Positions 7,622-15,554 of a stretch of DNA of 64,000 bases are shown here, piece after piece. A program made the translations under genes and the position numbers. The notes under the pieces are model-generated. The model saw nothing but the letters and a program-made list of their open reading frames with translations, searched no databases and was not told the origin of the DNA. This DNA is from Zafaria ginkgonis (GTDB lineage Bacteria; Actinomycetota; Actinomycetes; Actinomycetales; Micrococcaceae), in contig NZ_BAABEO010000006.1 in the NCBI RefSeq assembly GCF_039540195.1, forward strand, positions 165,158-229,157, written 5' to 3'. Numbering within the stretch: the stretch's first letter is position 1; each line of letters begins with the position of its first letter.

Positions 7622-8551
7622 ATGGACCTCCTCGCTCCGCTGCGGACCCGCCTGCGCATCACCTTCGCCGGCCAGGCGGAGGGCGTGCCCGCCTGGGAGG
7701 ACGCCCTGGAGCACGGCGACGACGCCGGGTACTTCGCCCCGGATTCCGCCGTCTGGACGGTCCACGGCGGCATGACTCCGATCGCCGCCGGCATCCGGGC
7801 CCTGCTGGTCCAGGCCCTGCACCCCGGGGCGCTCGCCGGGGTCGCCGAGCACTCCGACTACCGCACGGACCCGCTGGCGCGGCTGGCCGGCACCATCCGC
7901 TGGATCTTCACCGTCACCTACGGGGACACGGTGGCGGCGCGGGCCGCCTGCGACTACGTCCGCAGCCGCCACCGTTCCGTGACCGGCACCTACACCGACG
8001 CCTCCGGCGCCGAACGCCCCTACTCCGCCAACGACCCCGTCCTGGCCGAGTGGGTCCACCTGGCCTTTATGGACGCCTTCCTGCGCTCCTACGAGATCTT
8101 CCGCGGGCCGGTCCCGCAAGGCGCGGACGAGTACGTGTCCGAATGGGCGGTGGCCGGGGAACTGATGGGCGTGGCGGACCCGCCCCGCACCGAGGCGGCC
8201 CTGCGCGCCCGGCTCCAGGCGTACGACGACGGCGGCCTCCTCTGCGGCGGAGAGCGCGTCGAGGAGGTGGTGCGGTTCCTGAAGGCGCCGCCGCTGGATC
8301 CGCTGCTGCTGCCCGGGTATAAGGTGCTGTTCGCCGCCGTCGTGGACACGCTGCCGGAGCGCTACCGGGAACTGCTGGGGCTGGAGCGCCCCCGGCTGGG
8401 ACCGGTCCCGCTGCCCACCAGGCTCGCCGGAAAGATCGCCCTCGGGGCGGTCGGGGCCACCCTGCAGAAGGTCGGTCCCAGCGAGCTGGCCGCCCGCCGG
8501 CGGCTGACCCGGCTCGGTGTCCTGCCCCCCAGCGAGCGCTCGGCTGGCTAG
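7622..8551 (+). CDS. MpaB/DUF2236-family oxygenase-like protein
   Basis: This 309-residue protein belongs to the MpaB (former DUF2236) family. Landmarks are the N-terminal VWTVHGGMTPIAAGIRALLVQALHPGALAGVAEHSDY with its conserved HP and H, the RLAGTIRWIFTVTYGD region, and YSANDPVLAEWVHLAFMDAFL with a central WVH. The family includes the latex-clearing protein Lcp and fungal MpaB, in which His residues bind heme b, so a heme-dependent oxygenase role is plausible. The substrate is unknown. Translation is probably leaderless. Confidence 0.82.
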   Translation: MDLLAPLRTRLRITFAGQAEGVPAWEDALEHGDDAGYFAPDSAVWTVHGGMTPIAAGIRALLVQALHPGALAGVAEHSDYRTDPLARLAGTIRWIFTVTYGDTVAARAACDYVRSRHRSVTGTYTDASGAERPYSANDPVLAEWVHLAFMDAFLRSYEIFRGPVPQGADEYVSEWAVAGELMGVADPPRTEAALRARLQAYDDGGLLCGGERVEEVVRFLKAPPLDPLLLPGYKVLFAAVVDTLPERYRELLGLERPRLGPVPLPTRLAGKIALGAVGATLQKVGPSELAARRRLTRLGVLPPSERSAG

Positions 8552-8621
8552 CGCCCGACGTCCCGTTGCCTCCCGTTCCGTATTGCGGAAGGGAATCGGT
8601 TCCGGCCGGGCCGGCGACGGC

Positions 8622-8627
8622 TAGAGT
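8622..8627 (+). promoter_or_regulatory. TAGAGT -10 element of a leaderless gene
   Basis: TAGAGT is followed by seven bases and the GTG at 8635. Confidence 0.45.
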
Positions 8628-8634
8628 TCAAAAC

Positions 8635-9636
8635 GTGATCGCCACCAGCCCCTCCCAGTTGCAGGCCGCCCAGCGGCCCGGCGCGGTGCCTGCGCCGGAG
8701 GAAATCCTTCCGGACACCCACGTGATCGCGCTGCCGCTGCCGCAGGGCAGCTCCGTGGTGTACACGCTCTGCTACGTGCTGGTGGACAGCGGCGGCGCCG
8801 CGCACCTCGTGGACCCCGGCTCCAACCTGGACCAGAACTTCGAGGCGTTGGCGGGCTTCCTGGACCGGTTGGGCGTGGACCGGGTGGCCACGGTCTTCGC
8901 CACCCACCTGCACCCGGACCACCTGGGGCTGGCCGACCGGGTCCGCCGCTGGACCGGCGCCCGCGTGGCGCTCGGCCGGGTGGAGCAGGGTGCGCTGCGC
9001 ACGCTTCCGGCCACGCGCGCCAGCGGGGCCGACTTCGAGCGGTGGGGGGTGCCGGAGGCCGAGCGCCCGGATCCGGCGCAACTGGTCCGGCGCCGCGCCC
9101 AGGACCCGGATTTCCGGGCCGACGTGCTGCTCGAGGACGGGGACGCACTGGACATCCCCGGCCGTGCCGTCACCGCCATGCTGACCCCCGGACACACCAC
9201 CGGGCACATGAGCCTGCGCGACGACACCCGGAAGCTGCTGTTCACCGGGGACCACGTGCTGCCGACGCTCTACCCGGGCATCGGGCTGGGCGGGCCCGCC
9301 GCGGTGAACCCGATCGGCACCTACTTCGGCGCGCTGGACGCCCTCCGGCCCTACACGGACTACGAGGCCTGTCCCGGGCACGGCTACCGCTTCACCGGCC
9401 TGGCGTCCCGGATCGACCGCATCGAGGAGCACCACCGGCACCGCGCCCGGGAGGTCCAGGCGGTGCGCGCGCGTGAACCTGGCGCGTCGGTGTGGGAGGT
9501 CTCCCGCCACGTGACCTGGAAGCGCGGCTGGGACAACCTTCCGGCGTTCCTGCAGGCCTCGGCCCTGCGCCAGGTGGAGATGCATCTGCAGTACCTCGAC
9601 GCCCTCGACGCGGAAGCCGCGGCCCCCACCCCGTAG
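8635..9636 (+). CDS. MBL-fold metallo-hydrolase
   Basis: The GTG at 8635 gives 333 residues. The metal-binding signature THLHPDHLG lies near residue 85, a second ligand region is LTPGHTTGHMSL, then FTGDHVLPT (Asp ligand) and CPGHGYRF. The C-terminal 90 residues form a helical extension (IDRIEEHHRHRAREVQ) like that of LACTB2/RNase-Z-side MBL hydrolases. The substrate is unknown (thioester, lactone or RNA are possible). An upstream in-frame ATG at 8566 lies in the preceding intergenic sequence and lacks a site. The gene probably has its own leaderless promoter. Confidence 0.87.
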   Translation: MIATSPSQLQAAQRPGAVPAPEEILPDTHVIALPLPQGSSVVYTLCYVLVDSGGAAHLVDPGSNLDQNFEALAGFLDRLGVDRVATVFATHLHPDHLGLADRVRRWTGARVALGRVEQGALRTLPATRASGADFERWGVPEAERPDPAQLVRRRAQDPDFRADVLLEDGDALDIPGRAVTAMLTPGHTTGHMSLRDDTRKLLFTGDHVLPTLYPGIGLGGPAAVNPIGTYFGALDALRPYTDYEACPGHGYRFTGLASRIDRIEEHHRHRAREVQAVRAREPGASVWEVSRHVTWKRGWDNLPAFLQASALRQVEMHLQYLDALDAEAAAPTP

Positions 9637-9740
9637 CCCTGGCCCCACTCCTTGGCCTCGGCGACCGCCTCGCCGCCCTACCGGCCCCACTGCAGGGATC
9701 CCCGCTCCAGGAATTGTGTTGCGTTTGTGCGGGTGCTCCG

Positions 9741-9890
9741 CCGAATCCTGACGCGTAGGTGTCGGTGTTTTCCACAATTGTGTGTGGAGAACGGAGGGGC
9801 TCCAGCCCTTGCCCCTCACACTTTTCCCGCGGAACCCGCACTTACGCGTCAGAATTCCCGCGGAACCCGCACTTACGCGTCAGGATTCGG
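9741..9890. repeat. Dispersed palindrome family, locus A (degenerate left arm, tandem right arms)
   Basis: A left arm beginning CCGAATCCTGACGCGTAGGT (9741-9760) faces two inverted right-arm copies ending GCACTTACGCGTCAG at 9852 and 9883. The right arms sit in a direct 31-bp duplication that contains CCCGCGGAACCCGCACTTAC. The element fills most of the 290-bp gap between the MBL gene and selO. It shares the core TGACGCGTAAGTG with loci 11410, 38285 and 43170. Confidence 0.75.
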
Positions 9891-9914
9891 AAACGGCCCC
9901 GCGGCCGTCGCGCG

Positions 9915-9920
9915 TATCCT
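9915..9920 (+). promoter_or_regulatory. TATCCT -10 element of leaderless selO
   Basis: TATCCT is followed by GAATGG and the in-frame ATG at 9927. Confidence 0.5.
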
Positions 9921-9926
9921 GAATGG

Positions 9927-11387
9927 ATGGATGCGCAGGCCCAGTCCACTGTGGTTTTCGATAGTCATTTCGCGCGCGAACTGCCGGAAATGGCCATTCA
10001 CTGGCGGGCGGAGGAGTTTCCCGATCCCCGGCTGCTGGTGCTGAACGAGCCGTTGGCCGAGGCCCTGGGCTTTGATCCGGCGTTCCTGCGGACCGCCGAG
10101 GGTCTGCACTTGCTGACGGGCCGGCGGCCCCCTGAGGGGGCGACGCCGGTGGCGCAGGCGTATGCCGGGCACCAGTTCGGCTGGTACTCGCCCCGACTGG
10201 GCGACGGGCGGGCGCTGCTGCTCGGGGAAGTCGTCGACGCCGCCGGCAAGCGCCGCGACATCCACCTCAAGGGGTCGGGGCAGACTCCCTTTGCCCGCGG
10301 CGGTGACGGGTTCGCCGTCGTCGGTCCCATGGTGCGCGAGTACATCGTCAGCGAGGCGATGCACGCCCTGGGCGTGCCCACCACGCGCTCCCTGGCCGTC
10401 ATCGCGACCGGGCAGTCCGTCGCCCGCGAGAGCCTGCTCCCGGGCGCGCTGCTGGTCCGGGTGGCCAGCAGCCACCTGCGCGTGGGGAGCTTCCAGTACG
10501 CCAGGGCAACGGGCGACGCGGACCTGCTGCGCCGCCTGGCGGACCACGCGATCGACCGCGACCATCCCGCCGCCGCCCAGGCCGAGAATCCCCATCTGGC
10601 CTTGTTCCAGTCGGTGGTATCGGCCCAGGCCTCGCTGATCGCGCAATGGATGCTCGTGGGCTTCGTGCACGGGGTCATGAACACGGACAACATGACCGTT
10701 TCGGGCGAGACGATCGACTACGGACCCTGCGCCTTCATGGACGCCTTCAACCCTTCCGCGGTGTACAGCTCGATCGACGAGACGGGCCGGTACGCCTACG
10801 GCAACCAGCCGAGCGTGGCGGAGTGGAACCTCGCCCGGTTCGCCGAGGCCCTCCTGCCCCTTTTCGACGCCGACGAGGACCGGGCGGTGGCCCTGGCGCA
10901 GGAAGCGCTGGCGGCCTTCCGCCCGCAGTACAGCGCGGTCTGGCTGGCCGGCATGAAGGCCAAACTCGGGCTGCCCGGCCTCGACGACGCCACGGCCTCG
11001 CCGCTGGCGAGGGACCTGACCGGCCTGCTGCAGGCGGCCGGGGCAGACTACACCTCGTTCTTCCGCGCGCTCGGCCGGGCCGCCGCCGGGGACACCGCCG
11101 CCGTCCGCGGGTTTTTCCCGGACCCGAGGCCCTTCCTCGAGTGGCTGGAGCGGTGGCAGGCACTGGCCCCCGACGCCGGGACGATGGTGCGGACCAATCC
11201 GGCCTACATCCCCCGCAACCACCTGGTGGAGGAGGCCCTGGCCGCCGCGGCCGCGGAGGACCTGGAACCGTTGCGCCGCCTGCTGGAAGCCGTGACGGCG
11301 CCCTACGACGAACGGCCGGGCCTGGAGCGCTACGCCGAACCCGCGCCCGAGGACTTCGGAACGTACCGCACCTTCTGCGGGACGTGA
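9927..11387 (+). CDS. selO: SelO/YdiU-family protein adenylyltransferase (pseudokinase fold)
   Basis: The 486-residue product matches the SelO family along its length. Features include PVAQAYAGHQFGWYSPRLGDGRALLLGE (glycine-rich nucleotide region), DIHLKGSGQTPFARGGDG (the conserved lysine), and GFVHGVMNTDNMTVSGETIDYGPCAFMD, which carries the inverted-kinase catalytic Asn and DYGP Asp. SelO transfers AMP to Ser/Thr/Tyr of redox proteins. Bacterial SelO lacks the C-terminal selenocysteine; this protein ends FGTYRTFCGT, with a Cys at the third position from the end. The ATG at 9927 was chosen over upstream starts that run through repeat A, because TATCCT ends 6 nt before it. Confidence 0.93.
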   Translation: MDAQAQSTVVFDSHFARELPEMAIHWRAEEFPDPRLLVLNEPLAEALGFDPAFLRTAEGLHLLTGRRPPEGATPVAQAYAGHQFGWYSPRLGDGRALLLGEVVDAAGKRRDIHLKGSGQTPFARGGDGFAVVGPMVREYIVSEAMHALGVPTTRSLAVIATGQSVARESLLPGALLVRVASSHLRVGSFQYARATGDADLLRRLADHAIDRDHPAAAQAENPHLALFQSVVSAQASLIAQWMLVGFVHGVMNTDNMTVSGETIDYGPCAFMDAFNPSAVYSSIDETGRYAYGNQPSVAEWNLARFAEALLPLFDADEDRAVALAQEALAAFRPQYSAVWLAGMKAKLGLPGLDDATASPLARDLTGLLQAAGADYTSFFRALGRAAAGDTAAVRGFFPDPRPFLEWLERWQALAPDAGTMVRTNPAYIPRNHLVEEALAAAAAEDLEPLRRLLEAVTAPYDERPGLERYAEPAPEDFGTYRTFCGT

Positions 11388-11409
11388 CCTGCCGCGGGAC
11401 CCGCCCTGG

Positions 11410-11490
11410 CGCCCCGCACTTTTCCCCGCGGAACCCGCACTTACGCGTCAGGATTCCGCCGGGACCCGCACTTACGCGTCAGAATTCGGG
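11410..11490. repeat. Dispersed palindrome family, locus B (two tandem right arms)
   Basis: Two direct copies of a right arm (GGAACCCGCACTTACGCGTC ending at 11450, and a near-copy ending at 11481) lie between the ends of convergent selO and purL. No matching left arm is present, so this copy cannot form the full hairpin. Confidence 0.75.
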
Positions 11491-11525
11491 GCGGACTGCC
11501 TGGGAGGCAGCAAAATCCCGGGGAA

Positions 11526-11584
11526 ACGACGGCGGGGCCGCTCCTGCGCGACGTGCGTCGCGGTAGGAACGGCCCCGCCGTCGT
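11526..11584. terminator. Bidirectional hairpin terminator between selO and purL
   Basis: ACGACGGCGGGGCCG at 11526-11540 pairs with the mirror arm ending at 11584, with one bulged position and an inner GCGACG/CGTCGC stem. It sits 11 bp beyond the purL stop and serves both convergent genes. Confidence 0.7.
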
Positions 11585-11594
11585 ATTGCCGGTG

Positions 11595-13895
11595 CTAGAA
11601 GTACTTCGGCAGCGTGGCCTCGTGGGCCTCGCGCAGCTCGGCCAGGTCCAGCTCGAAGAGGCCCTGCACCTCCAGCGCGGAGGTCTGCGTGTCGACCACG
11701 CCCAGGCGGACCACCGGGTACTGGCGGGCCGTGGCCATGTCGTTGAAGCGGACCTCCTCGGAGCGCGGCACCGCGACCACGGCGCGGGCCTGCGACTCGG
11801 AGAACAGCGCCGTGAAGGCGTCCACGCCGTCGCGCTCGCACAGGTCATCCAGCGCCACGCGCGCGCCGACGCCGTAGCGCAGCGCCATCTCGGACAGGGC
11901 AGCGGCCAGGCCGCCCTCGGAGAGGTCGTGCGCGGCGTCGATCATGCCGTCGCGGCTGGCGTTGATCAGGATCGCGCCCAGGGTCTTCTCCGCCACCAGG
12001 TCCAGCTTCGGCGGCAGGCCGCCGAGGTGGCCGCGGATGTTCGCGAACTCCGAACCGTCCAGCTCGTCGCGGGTGGTGCCGAGCAGGTAGATGGCCTGGC
12101 CGTCGGCGTCGTTGCGCCAGCCCGAGGGGGTGCGGCGGGCGACGTCGTCGAACTTGCCGAGCACCGCCACCACGGGGGAGGGGTGGATCGGCGTGGAGCC
12201 GGTCTGGTTGTAGAGGGAGACGTTGCCGCCGGTGACCGGGACGCCGAGCTCCATGCAGGCGTCGGAGAGGCCGCGGATGGACTCGGCCAACTGCCACATC
12301 ACGTCCGGGTCCTCGGGGGAGCCGAAGTTCAGGCAGTCGGAGACGGCCATCGGCACGGCGCCGGAGGTGGCGACGTTGCGGTAGGCCTCGGCCAGCGCCA
12401 GCTGCGCGCCCGTGTAGGGGTCCAGGTAGGCGTAGCGGCCGTTGGCGTCGGTGGACAGCGCCACGCCCAGGCCGGTCTCCTCGTCGACGCGGATCACGCC
12501 GGCGTCGTCCGGGGCGGACAGGGCGGTGTTGCCGCCGACGTAGCGGTCGTACTGGTTGGTGATCCAGGACTTGTCGCACATGTTCGGGGACGCCATCAGT
12601 TCCACCACGGCGGCCTTGAGCTCCTCGCCCGTGGCCGGCAGGCCGGCTCCGGCGTCGGAGGCCCTGAACGTGTCCGCCTGCAGCGCGTCCTGCCACTCGG
12701 GGCGCGCGTAGGGGCGGTCGTAGACCGGACCCTCGTGCGCGACCGTGCGCGGGTCGACGTCGACGATGGTCTCGCCGTTCCACGTGATGATCAGGCGGCC
12801 CGTGTCGGTGACCTCGCCGAGCCAGGAGTACTCCACGGCCCACTTCTCCATGACCGCCTCGAAGGCCGCCACGTTCTCCGGGGAGACCACGGCCATCATG
12901 CGTTCCTGCGACTCGGACATCAGGATCTCGCCCGGGGTCAGGGTCGGGTCGCGCAGCAGCACGGAGGTCAGTTCGACCTCCATGCCGCCGTCGCCGTTGG
13001 ACGCCAGTTCGGAGGTGGCGCAGGAGATGCCGGCGGCGCCGAGGTCCTGGATCCCCTCCACCAGGGAGCCCTTGAACAGTTCCAGGCAGCACTCGATGAG
13101 CACCTTCTCCGCGAAGGGGTCGCCGACCTGGACGGCGGGGCGCTTGGACGGCTTGGTGTCGTCGAAGGACTCCGAGGCCAGCACGGAGGCGCCGCCGATG
13201 CCGTCGCCGCCGGTGCGGGCGCCGAACAGGACCACCTTGTTGCCCTTGCCGGAGGCGTTGGCCAGGCGGATGTCCTCGTGGCGCATGACGCCCACGGCGA
13301 GGGCGTTCACCAGCGGGTTGCCCTGGTAGACCGAGTCGAAGACCATTTCGCCGCCGATGTTCGGCAGGCCCAGCGAGTTGCCGTAGCCGCCGATGCCGGC
13401 GACCGCTCCGTGCATCACGCGGGCGGTGTCCGGGTGGTCGATCGCGCCGAAGCGCAGCGGGTCCATCACGGCCACGGGGCGGGCGCCCATGGAGATGATG
13501 TCGCGCACGATCCCGCCGATGCCGGTCGCGGCGCCCTGGTAGGGCTCCACGAACGACGGCGAGTTGTGGGACTCGATCTTGAAGGTCACGGCCCAGCCGT
13601 CGCCGAGGTTGGTGACGCCGGCGTTCTCGCCGATGCCCACCAGCATGTCCTTCTTCATCTCCTCGGTGACCTTCTCGCCGAACTGGCGCAGGTGGTTCTT
13701 GGAGGACTTGTAGGAGCAGTGCTCGGACCACATGACCGAGTACATGGCCAGCTCGGCGGCGGTCGGGCGGCGGCCCAGGACCTTGACGATCTCCTCGAAC
13801 TCGTTCTGCTTCAGGCCCAGTTCGGCCCAGGGAAGCTCGGTGTCCGGGGTGGTGGCGGCGTGCTCAACGGTGTCGATGTTGAACTGCTGGGTCAC
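11595..13895 (-). CDS. purL: Phosphoribosylformylglycinamidine synthase subunit PurL
   Basis: The 766-residue PurL is of the small (PurSQL) type. It converts FGAR to FGAM with ATP and with ammonia supplied by PurQ. Visible motifs are MWSEHCSYKSSK near residue 50 (catalytic His), SHNSPSFVEPYQGAATGIGG, GARTGGDGIGG, and a second-half DLSEGGLAAALSEMA. The start is GTG 13895, overlapping the purQ stop (GTGA). A longer open frame upstream in the same phase lies inside purQ and is not coding. Order on the strand is purS-purQ-purL. Confidence 0.97.
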   Translation of the reverse strand: MTQQFNIDTVEHAATTPDTELPWAELGLKQNEFEEIVKVLGRRPTAAELAMYSVMWSEHCSYKSSKNHLRQFGEKVTEEMKKDMLVGIGENAGVTNLGDGWAVTFKIESHNSPSFVEPYQGAATGIGGIVRDIISMGARPVAVMDPLRFGAIDHPDTARVMHGAVAGIGGYGNSLGLPNIGGEMVFDSVYQGNPLVNALAVGVMRHEDIRLANASGKGNKVVLFGARTGGDGIGGASVLASESFDDTKPSKRPAVQVGDPFAEKVLIECCLELFKGSLVEGIQDLGAAGISCATSELASNGDGGMEVELTSVLLRDPTLTPGEILMSESQERMMAVVSPENVAAFEAVMEKWAVEYSWLGEVTDTGRLIITWNGETIVDVDPRTVAHEGPVYDRPYARPEWQDALQADTFRASDAGAGLPATGEELKAAVVELMASPNMCDKSWITNQYDRYVGGNTALSAPDDAGVIRVDEETGLGVALSTDANGRYAYLDPYTGAQLALAEAYRNVATSGAVPMAVSDCLNFGSPEDPDVMWQLAESIRGLSDACMELGVPVTGGNVSLYNQTGSTPIHPSPVVAVLGKFDDVARRTPSGWRNDADGQAIYLLGTTRDELDGSEFANIRGHLGGLPPKLDLVAEKTLGAILINASRDGMIDAAHDLSEGGLAAALSEMALRYGVGARVALDDLCERDGVDAFTALFSESQARAVVAVPRSEEVRFNDMATARQYPVVRLGVVDTQTSALEVQGLFELDLAELREAHEATLPKYF

Positions 13896-14647
13896 TTGGT
13901 GCCTCCAACGAGGGTGGTCAGGACGGAGGTGAAGAGTCCCAGTCCGTCGGTTCCGGTGTGGTCGGGGCCGTAGCCGGCCTCCACGGCGTGCTCCGGGTGC
14001 GGCATGAGGCCCACCACGTTGCCGGCTTCGTTGGAGATGCCGGCGATGTCGCGGCGGGACCCGTTCGGGTTCCAGCCCACGTAGCGGAAGGCCACGCGGC
14101 CCTCGGCCTCGAGCGCGTCGAGGGTCTTCTCGTCGGCGATGTACTGCCCGTCCTGGTTCTTCAGGACGATCGAGATCTCCTGGCCGGCCGCGTACTGGCT
14201 GGTCCAGGCGGTGGTGTTGTTTTCCACGCGCAGGACCTGGTCGCGGCAGATGAACTTCAGGTGGTCGTTCTTGATCATGGAGCCCGGCAGCAGGTGCGAC
14301 TCGGTGAGGATCTGGAAGCCGTTGCAGATGCCCAGGACCGGCAGCTTGGCGTCGGACTTCGCGGCGTCGACGATCTTGGACATCATCGGCGCGAAGCGGG
14401 CGATCGCGCCGGCGCGCAGGTAGTCGCCGTAGGAGAAGCCACCCGGGAGGATGACGGCGTCGACGTCCTGCAGGGACTCGTCGGCGTGCCACAGGGACAC
14501 CGGCTCGGCGCCGGCGAGGCGGACCGCGCGCGCGGCGTCGCGGTCGTCGAGGGTGCCGGGGAAGGTCACGACGCCGATGCGCGCACCCGAGAGCGCCGCG
14601 CCCGGGGCGGGCGAGTAGTCGCCGATCAGGGGGAGTTCGCTGCTCAT
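13892..14647 (-). CDS. purQ: Phosphoribosylformylglycinamidine synthase subunit PurQ
   Basis: This 251-residue class I glutamine amidotransferase has the nucleophile in PVLGICNGFQ, the oxyanion region LPGGFSYGDYLRAGAIA, and the C-terminal His-Glu pair in GLMPHPEHAVE. It hydrolyses glutamine and channels ammonia to PurL. It has about 20 extra N-terminal residues (SSELPLIGDYSPAPGAALSG) before the first beta strand; an internal start is not excluded. Start and stop overlap both neighbours by 1-4 nt, so the three pur genes are translationally coupled. Confidence 0.96.
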   Translation of the reverse strand: MSSELPLIGDYSPAPGAALSGARIGVVTFPGTLDDRDAARAVRLAGAEPVSLWHADESLQDVDAVILPGGFSYGDYLRAGAIARFAPMMSKIVDAAKSDAKLPVLGICNGFQILTESHLLPGSMIKNDHLKFICRDQVLRVENNTTAWTSQYAAGQEISIVLKNQDGQYIADEKTLDALEAEGRVAFRYVGWNPNGSRRDIAGISNEAGNVVGLMPHPEHAVEAGYGPDHTGTDGLGLFTSVLTTLVGGTK

Positions 14648-14898
14648 TAGTCCGCGACGACCTCGACGTTGACGACGTCCTCGATCACCGGGTTGGACAG
14701 CAGCGTCTCGGCGGCGTTGCGGGCCTGCTCCAGGACGGCCTCGGTGATTTCGCCTTCGACGGTCAGCTCGAAGCGCTTGCCCTGGCGGACGCCGGCGAAG
14801 GCGTCGAAGCCGAGGCGGGGGAGGGCGCCCACGATGGCCTTGCCCTGCGGGTCAAGAATTTCGGGCTTGGGCATGACATCAACAACGATCCGGGGCAT
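14647..14898 (-). CDS. purS: Phosphoribosylformylglycinamidine synthase subunit PurS
   Basis: The 83-residue PurS (MPRIVVDVMPKPEILDPQGK, then VRQGKRFELTVEG) is the small bridging subunit that holds PurQ on PurL. AGGAGAACCCGG precedes the ATG at 14898. A likely -10 (TAGAAT, minus strand 14994-14999) gives a leader of about 90 nt. No PurR box or riboswitch is evident in it. Confidence 0.95.
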   Translation of the reverse strand: MPRIVVDVMPKPEILDPQGKAIVGALPRLGFDAFAGVRQGKRFELTVEGEITEAVLEQARNAAETLLSNPVIEDVVNVEVVAD

Positions 14899-15062
14899 CC
14901 GGGTTCTCCTGTGCGCGAAGGTGGGGTTTGGCGCTTGCGGAGGTGCCGTCTCACGCCATGGCAGTCGATGACGCTCCGCGAGCTTGCCCCACCATTCTAC
15001 CGGGTTGAAAATGACCCCCCGTCCGGCGGGATTCCCCCTGCTCGGGGCCCGGTTTCGCCGCG

Positions 15063-15068
15063 TAGGCT
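15063..15068 (+). promoter_or_regulatory. TAGGCT -10 element of leaderless ychJ-like gene
   Basis: TAGGCT is followed by GGTCAC and the ATG at 15075. Confidence 0.5.
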
Positions 15069-15074
15069 GGTCAC

Positions 15075-15467
15075 ATGGACTCCGAGGACCGCTGCCCCTG
15101 CCTGTCCGGCGAAACCTACGGCGCCTGCTGTGGCAGGTTTCACGCCGGCTATGCCGCCGGGGTGTGGCCGACCACCGCCGTGGCCCTGATGCGTTCGCGC
15201 TACAGCGCGTTCGCGGCCGGCGCCGCCGACTACCTGCTGGCCACCTGGCACCCCTCCACCCGGCCGGTGGAACTGGTCCTGGACACCGAGACCGTGTGGC
15301 GGCGGCTGGACATCCTGCGCATCAAGGGAGGCAGCCCCTTCGACGAGCGCGGGACGGTCGAGTTCGCGGCGCACTACCGGCACGACGGCGAACGCGGGGT
15401 CCAGCGCGAATCCTCGCGCTTCGTGCGCGAGGACGGCCGCTGGTACTACCTGGACGGGGAGCTCTAG
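15075..15467 (+). CDS. YchJ/UPF0225-family protein with SEC-C-type zinc motif
   Basis: The 130-residue protein opens with the cysteine motif CPCLSGETYGACCGRFH (residues 7-23), a SEC-C-like metal-binding knuckle. An NTF2-like half follows, with the conserved MRSRYSAFAAGAADYLLATWHP segment. The family (UPF0225/YchJ) has no proven function. The gene is divergent from purS and probably leaderless. Confidence 0.85.
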   Translation: MDSEDRCPCLSGETYGACCGRFHAGYAAGVWPTTAVALMRSRYSAFAAGAADYLLATWHPSTRPVELVLDTETVWRRLDILRIKGGSPFDERGTVEFAAHYRHDGERGVQRESSRFVREDGRWYYLDGEL

Positions 15468-15554
15468 CCGTACCTAGCCGGCAGGGTTGGTTGCACCGGG
15501 CGATCGGTGCTTTGCCTCCGAGGGCGCGGTGCCGGATCGGGCAGCCTTCCCGGC

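Noticed and set aside
9640..11500. Insertion sequence carrying selO
   Set aside because: Flanking repeats are similar, but there is no transposase, and selO is an ordinary chromosomal gene; kept only as an observation about the repeats.
11553..13973. An 806-codon open frame on the plus strand opposite purL
   Set aside because: The translation is low-complexity His/Arg/Gly/Val and has no motif; purL is certain on the other strand.
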